From Kibdelosporangium aridum (GTDB taxonomy: Bacteria > Actinomycetota > Actinomycetes > Mycobacteriales > Pseudonocardiaceae): a DNA stretch of 64,000 bases. Below the pieces are notes generated by a model. It saw only the letters and a program-made list of their open reading frames with translations, made no database searches and had not been told where the DNA came from. Where the stretch lies: NCBI RefSeq assembly GCF_900176515.1, contig NZ_FWXV01000001.1, forward strand, positions 1,894,699 through 1,958,698. The letters run 5' to 3'. Every line of letters starts with the position of its first letter. Position 1 is the first letter of the stretch. The position numbers and the translations under genes are program-made. Positions 1-7,551 of the stretch are shown here, in pieces.

Positions 1-920
1 GCGCCGCGCTCGAGGTAGGCGTCGACGACGATCTCACTGCTGTCCTGCGGCGAGGTCGGATCGCCCTCGGGTGCGCGGATGGCCGACTGCTGGTTGGTGA
101 TCTGCTCCCACGTGCCGTGGTAGTCGTAGCCCTGCACGGTGGCGAAGGTCAGCAGCTTGAAGATCGTGTCCACCTCGTAGCCACGGTCGAGCGCGCCGCG
201 GTTGGCCGGCAGGAACGCGGTGAGGTCGTAGATCTTGCGGTCGGCGAAGCCCAGCTTGAGCAGCTGGAGCCGGTACTCGAACAGCAGCTTGGTGAAGTTC
301 TGCTTGTCCTCGGGGCGTACGACGTTGCCCGGGGCGCCGTCGGTGGACGGCCACTCCCAGTCCAGGTCGACGCCGTCGAACACGCCTTTGGCCGCGCCCG
401 CGGGCGCGCCGGGCAAGTCACCCTTGAGCCACATGTCGATGCAGGACTTCACGTGCGCGGCACGTGATTGCGGGGTGAGCGCGGCGTTGGAGAAGTACTT
501 CGACCCGGTCCAGCCGCCGATCGAGATGTACGCGCGCAGCTTCGGGAACTTGGCCTTGAGCTGCTTGATCTGGTTGAGATTGCCCATCAGGGCCTGGCCG
601 GCCTCGTCGGCCTTGCCGTTGACGGCCTGCTCGGCTGGGAACGGCCGCTGGTAGTCCGCCCATGCGTCGGAGCTGACGCATTTGCCTTGCTCGTCCAGGA
701 AACTGAAGGCGTAGTTCAGGTGGGTGAGCTTGGCCGCACTGCCGTTGTCGACCAGGTATTTGATCGGGATGTTGCGGTCGTAGATGCTCCACTGCGTGTA
801 GTACCCGACGGTGCGGACACCACTGCCATAGTCATGGGCCTGCGCCGGGGATACGGCGACCGATAACCCAATGGATAAGGCACCGGCCAGAATCGCGGCG
901 CCCCATCTCGTCCTCGACAT
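1..920 (-). CDS. GH18 secreted chitinase, 3' end outside window
   Basis: Family 18 glycoside hydrolase that would cleave chitin outside the cell. The reading frame is open from an ATG at 920 to the window edge, so the C-terminus is missing. It begins with a basic, hydrophobic signal peptide ending near SPAQA, followed at once by the family start (VRTVGYYTQW). The family strand YISIGGWTGS and the catalytic signature DGVDLDWEWP, with Glu as acid/base, are both present. An insert of long ChiA/ChiC type follows. The start has a GAGGAG-like ribosome binding site. Tandem DasR-like repeats lie 32-65 bp upstream. Family assignment is secure; exo or endo mode cannot be judged. Confidence 0.93.
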   Translation of the reverse strand, partial: MSRTRWGAAILAGALSIGLSVAVSPAQAHDYGSGVRTVGYYTQWSIYDRNIPIKYLVDNGSAAKLTHLNYAFSFLDEQGKCVSSDAWADYQRPFPAEQAVNGKADEAGQALMGNLNQIKQLKAKFPKLRAYISIGGWTGSKYFSNAALTPQSRAAHVKSCIDMWLKGDLPGAPAGAAKGVFDGVDLDWEWPSTDGAPGNVVRPEDKQNFTKLLFEYRLQLLKLGFADRKIYDLTAFLPANRGALDRGYEVDTIFKLLTFATVQGYDYHGTWEQITNQQSAIRAPEGDPTSPQDSSEIVVDAYLERG

Positions 921-951
921 GGTTCTCCTCGCGCTTGCAGCGGCGACGGTA

Positions 952-985
952 TGGTTCAGACCACGTTAGAGTGAGGTCTAGACCA
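952..985. promoter_or_regulatory. Tandem DasR-like (dre) sites upstream of chitinase
   Basis: Two related 12-mers, TGGTTCAGACCA (952-963) and AGGTCTAGACCA (974-985), start 22 bp apart just upstream of the chitinase start. They share GGTNNAGACCA. The second contains the palindromic core GGTCTAGACC of the known DasR responsive element, the binding site of the GntR-family regulator that represses chitin-utilisation genes in streptomycetes. A comparable tandem pair precedes the other chitinase gene at 51655-51675. Binding is inferred from sequence only. Confidence 0.6.
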
Positions 986-1144
986 CAGCTACGTCCGAAC
1001 GGCGCAACCAGGGGTTACGCCGTGGATGGGTGAATTGCACGGACAACGTACCGACGTAGATCATTGTCACGCGCCGGATTGGCGCGATTTCGCCGAGTCA
1101 GGCATCGCCTGGCATACCGAACGCGGCGGACAGTTCACCGGCCA

Positions 1145-1768
1145 TCACGCGCGCATCGCGGCGTCGAGTTGGTCGGCAGTCAACGGCGGTTCGTCGATCG
1201 GGTGCGCCGCGCCGGTGCGCAGGCCGTCGAGCAGGAACGCGAGGTGACGCCGCCAGGCGGTGGGCGCGGTGTCCTGGGTCGCGGCGACGATACGGGCGTT
1301 GGCCCAGGTCAGCATGACCAGGTCGGCGAAGGTGAAGTCGGGCCGCAGGCTGCCCGCGCGCTGGGCGCGTTCGATGACCTGACTGGCTTTGTCCAGGCCG
1401 TTGCCGCAGGCCTCGGCCACGGCGGTGGCGTCAGGGAAGCGGCGGGTGATCAGGTCGGTCAGGCCACGGTCGGCGGCCTGCAGCTCGCAGAGCTTCGTCA
1501 CGAACAGCACGAACCCGTCCCACGGGTCCTCACAGGCCAGCGCCTGGTCGCCGAAGAGCAGGCTGTTGGCGACCCGGTCGGGGAAGACCGCGTCGAACAG
1601 CGCCGCGCGCGACGGGAACCGGTTGTAGAGCGTGCCGATGCTCACGCCGGCCTGCCGGGCGATCTCCTCGAGCGGCGCTTCGATGCCGCGCTCGGCGAAG
1701 ACCACGGCCGCGGCCGCGATCAGTTTGTCGCGGTTGTGCTGGGCGTCTCGGCGCAGCGGCTTGCTCAC
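1145..1768 (-). CDS. TetR family transcriptional regulator
   Basis: A 207-residue TetR-type repressor. Residues about 10-58 form the HTH (RDKLIAAAAVVFAERG, then a recognition helix in VSIGTLYNRFPSR), the best-conserved part of the family. The C-terminal helical ligand domain (to 207) is variable, so the inducer cannot be predicted. It is divergent from the SDR gene at 1853, and the 84-bp gap carries strong inverted repeats at 1783-1832. This layout is typical of a TetR repressing itself and its neighbour. The ATG at 1768 fits the usual N-terminal length. Confidence 0.9.
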   Translation of the reverse strand: MSKPLRRDAQHNRDKLIAAAAVVFAERGIEAPLEEIARQAGVSIGTLYNRFPSRAALFDAVFPDRVANSLLFGDQALACEDPWDGFVLFVTKLCELQAADRGLTDLITRRFPDATAVAEACGNGLDKASQVIERAQRAGSLRPDFTFADLVMLTWANARIVAATQDTAPTAWRRHLAFLLDGLRTGAAHPIDEPPLTADQLDAAMRA

Positions 1769-1782
1769 ATGCCCATCCTACG

Positions 1783-1832
1783 AACTTGAGGTAACCCTCA
1801 TGTTCTGCTTAAGTTGAGAACATCCTCAAGTT
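1783..1832. promoter_or_regulatory. Nested inverted repeats, probable TetR operator
   Basis: The gap between the divergent TetR and SDR genes holds a nested palindrome. Outer arms are AACTTGAGG (1783-1791) and CCTCAAGTT (1824-1832). Inner arms are ATGTTCT (1800-1806) and AGAACAT (1817-1823). A further TGAGG/CCTCA pair lies at 1787-1800. The concentric symmetry suggests operator sites for the adjacent TetR protein controlling both genes. Function is inferred. Confidence 0.6.
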
Positions 1833-1852
1833 ACTGGGTGGAAGGATGGCGG

Positions 1853-2557
1853 ATGACCAAGACGCTCGCGGTGTTCGGAGCGGGTAGCGGACTGGGGTTG
1901 GCGACCGCTCGCCGGTTTTCCCGCGCGGGGTTCCGGGTTGCGCTGGTGGGCCGTACACAGTCCAAACTCGACACTCTCGCTGCGCGGATTGACGGCGAGG
2001 CAAGGACTTTCGTCGCCGATGTGACTGATCATGAGCGGCTGGCTGAGGTTGTGGCCGAGATCGGTGACATCGATGTGGTGGCGTTCGGCGCGACCGGGAT
2101 GGACGAGGTGGTGGCTGGCCCGGTTGGTCTTGATGCGGCCGCGTTGCGGTTCCAGTTGGAGTTACGGCTGGTCGCGCCGGTCGTGCTGACGGGTTTGGTG
2201 TTGCCGGGGATGCTGGCGCGTGGGTCGGGGGCATTGCTGTACGCGACCGGGATCTCGGCGATCGAGCCGGTGCCAATGATCAGCAATGTCGGGGCGGCCG
2301 CAGCTGGGCTGCGTAACTACGTGCACGCCTTGCATGGCGAGATCGCCGGGAAGGGTGTGTACGCCGGGTTGCTGATGGTGGGCGGGATTGTCCGCGGCAG
2401 TGAGGCGCAGCAGCGGTTCGTGCCCGACGGGGGCTTCCCGATGCTGGAGCCTGACGCGTTGGCCGAGCACCTCTGGGACCTGTACACAGGGCGTGACCAG
2501 CTCGAACGAGCAGTGAAACCGGAACTGTCGGTAGCGGCTGGTAAGACGGAGGCGTGA
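1853..2557 (+). CDS. SDR family NAD(P)-dependent oxidoreductase
   Basis: Short-chain dehydrogenase of 234 residues. The N-terminal Rossmann motif reads AVFGAGSGLGLATARRF, with VALVGRTQSKL giving the cofactor-binding loop. The usual YxxxK active-site segment is poor: the catalytic area reads SNVGAAAAGLRNYVHAL, without the Tyr, so activity or mechanism may be atypical. The ATG at 1853 is chosen because a GGAAGGATGG ribosome binding site precedes it. An in-frame ATG at 1814 would lie inside the putative operator. The stop overlaps the GTG start of the next gene (GTGA), indicating translational coupling. The substrate is unknown. Confidence 0.85.
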   Translation: MTKTLAVFGAGSGLGLATARRFSRAGFRVALVGRTQSKLDTLAARIDGEARTFVADVTDHERLAEVVAEIGDIDVVAFGATGMDEVVAGPVGLDAAALRFQLELRLVAPVVLTGLVLPGMLARGSGALLYATGISAIEPVPMISNVGAAAAGLRNYVHALHGEIAGKGVYAGLLMVGGIVRGSEAQQRFVPDGGFPMLEPDALAEHLWDLYTGRDQLERAVKPELSVAAGKTEA

Positions 2558-3708
2558 ACATCGGGATCGGTCAGCGGCGAGCCAGGCTCGCCTGGCGTCA
2601 TCTGCTGGCCGTCAGAGGGGCGACGGCCGTCGATGCCGCTGAGGCGATGGTGGCTTTGCACGCGACCGATCCCGCGACCGTGTATCTGGCGATCGTGGCT
2701 CGCCAGCGCGTGGCCGATGGCCCGGGCACCGAACGCGCGCTGTACGAGGACCGCACGGTGGTCCGGATGCTCGGGATGCGCCGCACCGTGTTCGTGGTGC
2801 CCGCCGACCTGGTTCCGGTCGTCCAGGAGGCGTGCGGCAGGGATGTGGCTGCCCGTCTGCGGCGCGGGTTGGTCCAACACCTCGGGCAGGTGGGCATGAC
2901 CGGTGCCTGGCTGTCCGAAGTGGAGGACGCGGTGGCCGCCGCGCTGAGCGCGCGCGGCTCGGCGACCGCCGCACAACTCGCTGAGGACGAGCCACGGTTG
3001 CGCACTCCGCTGGTGTACGCGCCGGACAAGCCGTATGGGGCGACGTCGTTCATCACCACGCGTGTGCTGGGTCTGCTCGCCGCGGACGGGCGGATCGTGC
3101 GGGGTCGTCCCCGCGGATCCTGGCTGAGCGGGCAGTACTCGTGGGCGATGCTGGACGACTGGTTACCCGGCCGGGCCGACTGGTCGCCGGAGGCCGCGCG
3201 GGCATGCCTGGCGCGGCGGTGGCTGACGACCTTCGGCCCAGCGCCGGTCACGGACCTGAAGTGGTGGGCCGGCTGGAGCATGGCGCAGACCAAGAAGGCG
3301 CTGGCCGACATCGGCCCGGTCGAGGTGGACCTGGACGGTGTCGCCGGGGTCGCGCTGGCCGATGACCTCGAGCCCGTGCCGGAGCCCGAGCCGTGGGTGG
3401 CGTTGCTGTCTGGCCTGGACTCGACGCCGATGGGCTGGCAGTCGCGGGAGTGGTTCCTGGGCGGGCATGGCCCGGCGCTGTTCGACCGTTCGGGCAACGT
3501 GGGCCCGACGGTGTGGTCGGACGGGCGGATCGTGGGCGGCTGGGCTCAGCGGCGCAGTGGCGACGTTGTGGTCGAGGTTCTCGAGGACGTGGGTAAGGAG
3601 GTGATGACGGCCGTCGAGGCGGAGGCTGCGCGGTTGCAGGAGTGGCTCGGTGCTGTCCGCGTCACCCCACGGTTCCGGACTCCGTTGGAGCGCAAGCTGT
3701 CCTCGTGA
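2554..3708 (+). CDS. Winged-helix DNA-binding protein, HTH_42/AlkZ-like
   Basis: A 384-residue protein of the HTH_42 (AlkZ/YcaQ-like) family, in which characterised members are DNA glycosylases excising bulky or crosslinked alkylated bases. The N-terminus (about 5-60) and the C-terminal segment around WLLSGLDSTPMGW-type residues match the family pattern. The position where AlkZ enzymes carry Gln-x-Gln reads LHATDP, so the catalytic pair seems replaced and glycosylase activity is uncertain. It starts with GTG overlapping the SDR stop, so the two genes form an operon. Repair or self-protection is possible, but no biosynthetic cluster is visible nearby. Confidence 0.8.
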   Translation: MNIGIGQRRARLAWRHLLAVRGATAVDAAEAMVALHATDPATVYLAIVARQRVADGPGTERALYEDRTVVRMLGMRRTVFVVPADLVPVVQEACGRDVAARLRRGLVQHLGQVGMTGAWLSEVEDAVAAALSARGSATAAQLAEDEPRLRTPLVYAPDKPYGATSFITTRVLGLLAADGRIVRGRPRGSWLSGQYSWAMLDDWLPGRADWSPEAARACLARRWLTTFGPAPVTDLKWWAGWSMAQTKKALADIGPVEVDLDGVAGVALADDLEPVPEPEPWVALLSGLDSTPMGWQSREWFLGGHGPALFDRSGNVGPTVWSDGRIVGGWAQRRSGDVVVEVLEDVGKEVMTAVEAEAARLQEWLGAVRVTPRFRTPLERKLSS

Positions 3709-3928
3709 CGGCCCGGGGCCACCACAACATTGAAGCCCGCAGCCGCTCCGCCAACTCGGCACGCTCAACCACGACGGTCTCGCCAAGGCCGCTGACGCGG
3801 TGAGTCATGACCGCAGGCGGAACCCTCCGGCTTCGAAGCGGTCCACACTGGACATTTCTCGCCTACTCGATCCCCGGCGCTGCTGGCCTGTCCCCCGTGG
3901 CCGAGCTCATCCTGCCCGCTTGATGCCG

Positions 3929-4510
3929 CTAGGGGTTGATGTCCCAGTCCCTGTCCGGTTTCCTGCGCCTGGCCTCGATGAGTTTCTCCATCGCCTCCGG
4001 GTGCCCGTGGGTGGTGAAGTGCTCGAAGTCGACCAGTACGAACAGCGACCGGGCTTGCACGGCGATCGGGCCGTCTTCGGCGTCGAGCCGTCCGTCGGCG
4101 CTGACGTAGATCTTGCGGCCGGCTATGCCGTCGAGGCGGGCGGTGATGAACAGTGTCGAGCCGACGGGTACGGGGCGCCGGAAGTCGGTTTCCAGCCGGC
4201 CGGTCACGGCGGGCCGGCGCAGCATGTTGCCGACCAGGGAGCCGAGTGCTTCGTCGAAGGCGCACGCCAGCAGACCGCCGTGGGCCAGCCCAGGCGCGCC
4301 CTGGTGTGCCTCGGTGACCGTGAACTGTGCTCGTACGGTCTGGCTTTCGCCCACTGTGGACCGCATGTGCAGTCCGCCGTCGAGGTCCTCGCCGCATCCG
4401 AAGCACTCGGCGTAGTGCATCGGCAGTTTCTCACCGGCCGAGGGTGCCTTCGGATGTGCGATCGCTGGCTCGGTCGGCACTGGCGGCCACGGCTGCGCTG
4501 TCCTGCTCAT
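3929..4510 (-). CDS. PaaI/YbgC-type hotdog thioesterase
   Basis: A 193-residue hotdog-fold acyl-CoA thioesterase of the PaaI group. An N-terminal HYAECFGCGEDLDGGLHMR segment is typical of actinobacterial members. It is followed by the hotdog helix AHGGLLACAFDEALG, where the catalytic Asp/Glu usually resides, and by the strand region LETDFRRPVPVGSTLFITARL. Substrate is unknown. It lies 27 bp downstream of the nitronate-monooxygenase-type gene on the same strand, so the pair may be co-transcribed. The 220-bp gap towards the convergent gene ending at 3708 shows nothing recognisable. Confidence 0.88.
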   Translation of the reverse strand: MSRTAQPWPPVPTEPAIAHPKAPSAGEKLPMHYAECFGCGEDLDGGLHMRSTVGESQTVRAQFTVTEAHQGAPGLAHGGLLACAFDEALGSLVGNMLRRPAVTGRLETDFRRPVPVGSTLFITARLDGIAGRKIYVSADGRLDAEDGPIAVQARSLFVLVDFEHFTTHGHPEAMEKLIEARRRKPDRDWDINP

Positions 4511-4537
4511 TGGTCAACGTTAACCGGGGCGGGCTGG

Positions 4538-5524
4538 TCACCAGCGGGTGAGTCGGGCGTGGCAGTGCTCGACGAGGTCGGCCACGATCTGGGCGGCCGG
4601 CTGGGTTCGCGCAGCAGGCCGGTTCCTTGGCCCGCGTACAGGGCCATGGCTTCGGTGTCGCCGGTGACACCGACGAGGGGTGCGAGGTCGGCGTAGCGTG
4701 GCACGTTCTGGCCGTCGAGCCAGGTGCCGACCACGTCGTTCTCCCCTGGGCGGTGCCCGGGTCCGGGGCGGCCTGCGGCTTCCCATGCGCGCACGGTGCT
4801 GTTGCGCAGGGGCGCGGTGGGGCGCGTCGGGCCAGCCTTTGTCGAAGACGATGCCGTGGGCGGTGTCGGTTTCGGCGGCGGTGATCAGCGCGTCGCGGTA
4901 GGCGGGTCCGGTAGCGGCTTCGTCGGCGAGCAGGAATCGGGTGCCGATCCAGGCCGCGTCGGCGCCGAGGGCCAGCACCGCGGCGAGGCCTCGTCCGTCG
5001 GCGATGCCGCCTGCGGCCAGGACGGGCACGGGTGCGACGGCGTCGGCCACGGCGGGCACGAGCGCCAAGGTCGACACTTCGCCGCGGACGTGCCCGCCTG
5101 CTTCCCAGCCTTGGGCGACGATGACATCGACGCCGGCGGCGACGGCGTCGCGTGCTTCGGCGGCCGAGCCGACGGTGTGGATGTGGATGGCACCGGCCTG
5201 GTGGATCATGTCGGTGTAGGGCGCGGGGTCGCCCCAGAACGTGGAGATGACGCGGACTCCGGCCGCGAGGCATTGGGCGACCCGGTCGTGCTGCGGCCAT
5301 TCCAGGACCACGTTGATCCCGAACGGTTTGCTGGTCAGCTCCCGGGTCTTGGCCAGCCGCCGCTCGAGTTGATCGGGCCGGTCCCAGCTCACTGCCTGCA
5401 CGCCCAGGCCGCCCGCGTTGCTGACCGCGGCGGCCAGCGCGGGCCGGCTCGGGCCGCCGATCGGGGCCTGCACCACGGGCAGGTCGATGCCGACGAGGTC
5501 GCAGAAAGCCGTCCGCAGCGTCAT
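4538..5524 (-). CDS. Nitronate monooxygenase-type flavoprotein with double frameshift
   Basis: FMN-dependent nitronate monooxygenase/2-nitropropane dioxygenase family TIM barrel (328 residues from ATG 5524). The N-terminal two-thirds read well: DLPVVQAPIGGPSRPALAAA, then VIVAQGWEAGGHVRGE and the flavin-phosphate loop VPVLAAGGIADGRG. After GWPDAPHR (about 4812) the in-frame residues become Arg/Pro-rich. The family-like continuation (LRNSTVRAWEAAG...ALYAGQGTGLLRE) is found in another frame until about 4612, where the original frame resumes (QPAAQIVADLVEH). Two compensating indels of about 200 bp spacing therefore scramble some 65 codons. The first coincides with a G4 run at 4809-4812. Sequencing error or recent mutation are both possible. 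Confidence 0.8.
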   Translation of the reverse strand: MTLRTAFCDLVGIDLPVVQAPIGGPSRPALAAAVSNAGGLGVQAVSWDRPDQLERRLAKTRELTSKPFGINVVLEWPQHDRVAQCLAAGVRVISTFWGDPAPYTDMIHQAGAIHIHTVGSAAEARDAVAAGVDVIVAQGWEAGGHVRGEVSTLALVPAVADAVAPVPVLAAGGIADGRGLAAVLALGADAAWIGTRFLLADEAATGPAYRDALITAAETDTAHGIVFDKGWPDAPHRAPAQQHRARMGSRRPPRTRAPPRGERRGRHLARRPERATLRRPRTPRRCHRRHRSHGPVRGPRNRPAARTQPAAQIVADLVEHCHARLTRW

Positions 5525-5556
5525 GATCGGCAACCTATCCCAGCCTGGTGCCGGGT

Positions 5557-6858
5557 TCAGGAGACCCGGACGGTGTCGATGGCGGGCTGCCCGGTGGCGC
5601 GGCGGGCGCTGGCCACGGTGGTGATGAGGGTCAGTGCCGCGGCGGTCAGGATCACCGCGAGGTAGGTGGTGATTGTCGTGTCCGGCAACAGGGAGCCGGT
5701 TTTCACGACGCTGTACGGGATCACGGTCGCGGTGGCGGCGAGCGTGCCGAACAGGACACCGGTGCAGGCCAGGACACTGGCTTCGGTGCTGACCATGCCC
5801 AGCACTTGCGGGCGGGTCGAGCCGGCGAGGCGGAGCTGACCGAACTCGCGGCGGCGGTGCAGGGTGGCAGCGATGACGGTGTTGATCAGCATGACCGCCG
5901 CGAACAGGGTGACCATGCCGACCACGACGTAGTTGAGCGTCTCGATGGTGGGTGCCATGTGGGCGGGCATGGGCGTGCCGGACTCGTTTTCGATGCGCTG
6001 CATGTAGAGCGTGCCGGTGGCCAGGCCGGTGAACAGGATGATCGGCGCCAGCGCGGTGGCCATCTGGTGGGTGTGGCCGCGCAGGTTCACCGCTGTCAGG
6101 TATCCGGACACGCCGCGTAGCGGGGTCAGCAGGGTGGCGATGGCGGTGATGATCGGCGGGCTGAGCAGGGCCAGGCCGATCGCGCAGAGGATGGCGCCTT
6201 GGCCGCTGACGGCCATGACGGCCGGTTCAGTGCCATCGAACGCGACCATGACCGTGGCGCCGCTGCTGATTCCGGCAACCAGCACCGCCACACCCGCGAT
6301 GAGACGCGCCCGGCCGCGGCCCGGTTGCCGAGTGGTCGCGGCACGGCGTGCGGCGAGCAGGGCCGCGAGCACCGCGGAGGCGAGGGTGACGCCGAGGCCG
6401 ACGCTGACCGCGATCGGGCCGAACGCGGCCGGCAGGTCGGCGGGCACTTGGTGGGCGTCTTTGAGCAGCTCGACGAGCACACCGCTGGTCAGCCTCGACG
6501 GCACCAGCGCGATGAGCACGGCGATGAGCGCGAGGGTCACCGACTCGATCAGGACCAGGCGGCGGATCTGGGCCGGGGTGGCACCGACGGTCCGCAGCAG
6601 CGCCATTTCCGTGCTGCGCTGCCGGACCTGCAGCGTCAGGGTGGACGCGGCGGCGAAGGTCACGATCACCAAGCCCCAGCCGCCGACGACACTGGCCATG
6701 ATGGTCAGCGTCGTAGCCGTCTGGGCATCCGCGGCGGCGCTGGTGTCCAGCAGGGCCGCGAAGGTCATCAGAATGACCGCGCCGAGCGTGAGCGTCAGCA
6801 GGCTGGCGAGGAAACTTCCTGCGCGGTAACGGATCGAGCGTAGTGCGAGCCGGAACAT
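5557..6858 (-). CDS. FtsX-like ABC transporter permease, compact form
   Basis: Membrane permease of 433 residues with two FtsX-type cores of about three to four helices each (residues about 10-170 and 220-430). Each carries the family's cytoplasmic signature, RSTEMALLRTVGATPAQIRR and RREFGQLRLAGSTRPQVLG. There is no large extracellular MacB-like domain, as in small actinobacterial members. The ATG at 6858 is preferred because GGGGG lies just upstream; an in-frame ATG at 6876 lacks one. No ATP-binding partner gene lies next to it, so the ATPase must be encoded elsewhere. The divergent TetR at 6974 probably regulates it. Confidence 0.88.
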   Translation of the reverse strand: MFRLALRSIRYRAGSFLASLLTLTLGAVILMTFAALLDTSAAADAQTATTLTIMASVVGGWGLVIVTFAAASTLTLQVRQRSTEMALLRTVGATPAQIRRLVLIESVTLALIAVLIALVPSRLTSGVLVELLKDAHQVPADLPAAFGPIAVSVGLGVTLASAVLAALLAARRAATTRQPGRGRARLIAGVAVLVAGISSGATVMVAFDGTEPAVMAVSGQGAILCAIGLALLSPPIITAIATLLTPLRGVSGYLTAVNLRGHTHQMATALAPIILFTGLATGTLYMQRIENESGTPMPAHMAPTIETLNYVVVGMVTLFAAVMLINTVIAATLHRRREFGQLRLAGSTRPQVLGMVSTEASVLACTGVLFGTLAATATVIPYSVVKTGSLLPDTTITTYLAVILTAAALTLITTVASARRATGQPAIDTVRVS

Positions 6859-6973
6859 GGCACCCCCATCGGTCATGGGGTGACGCTAGTGATGCCCGCG
6901 GCGCGGGCACGATGGGTGCATCTCCCCCATGTTCGGTGGGTCCAAGTCCACTTTTACCCGTCAGAATGTGGAA

Positions 6974-7540
6974 ATGGTGGACACGAGGCCGATGCGAGCC
7001 GACGCGCGCCGCAACTATGAGCGGCTGCTGGACGCGGCGAAGGCGGCGTTCGCCGAGCACGGCACCGACGCGCCGCTTGATGACATCGCCAAACGGGCCG
7101 GGGTCGGGTCCGGCACGCTCTACCGGCACTTCCCGACCCGTCTGGACCTGGTCGAGGCGGTGTTCCGGGTGCAGATGGAGCGGTTGATCGCCCGGACGAA
7201 CGAGCTGCTCGACGAGCCGGACGCGGGCCAGGCGCTGCAGGTGTTCCTGCGGCGGGTGGTCACGCATTCGAACACCTACCGGGGCTTGGCCAGTGCGTTG
7301 ATGAGCGCGTTGCGTTCGGGCGGGTCCGCGTTGGCGCAGAGTTGCCACACGATGGTCTACGAGGCAGCGGGTCAGGTGCTGGACCGGGCCAAGGCGGCCG
7401 GTGCGGTGCGCGCGGATGTCGACGTGCTGGATCTGTTGAAGCTGGTCAACGGGGTCGCGCTGGCCAGCGAGCAGGATCCGGACGACACGCAGTTGCCCGA
7501 TCGGCTGCTGGCGATGGTGAGCCAGGGCCTGCGTCCCTAA
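6974..7540 (+). CDS. TetR family transcriptional regulator
   Basis: TetR-type repressor of 188 residues. The HTH spans about residues 12-58 (NYERLLDAAKAAFAEHG, recognition helix GVGSGTLYRHFPTR). The C-terminal domain matches the SbtR-like group (GLASALMSALRSGGSAL). The ATG at 6974 gives a normal-length N-terminus; an ATG at 6992 is also possible. It is divergent from the FtsX permease across a 115-bp gap, so it is likely to regulate that transporter. The ligand is unknown. Confidence 0.9.
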   Translation: MVDTRPMRADARRNYERLLDAAKAAFAEHGTDAPLDDIAKRAGVGSGTLYRHFPTRLDLVEAVFRVQMERLIARTNELLDEPDAGQALQVFLRRVVTHSNTYRGLASALMSALRSGGSALAQSCHTMVYEAAGQVLDRAKAAGAVRADVDVLDLLKLVNGVALASEQDPDDTQLPDRLLAMVSQGLRP

Positions 7541-7551
7541 GATCGACAGGT

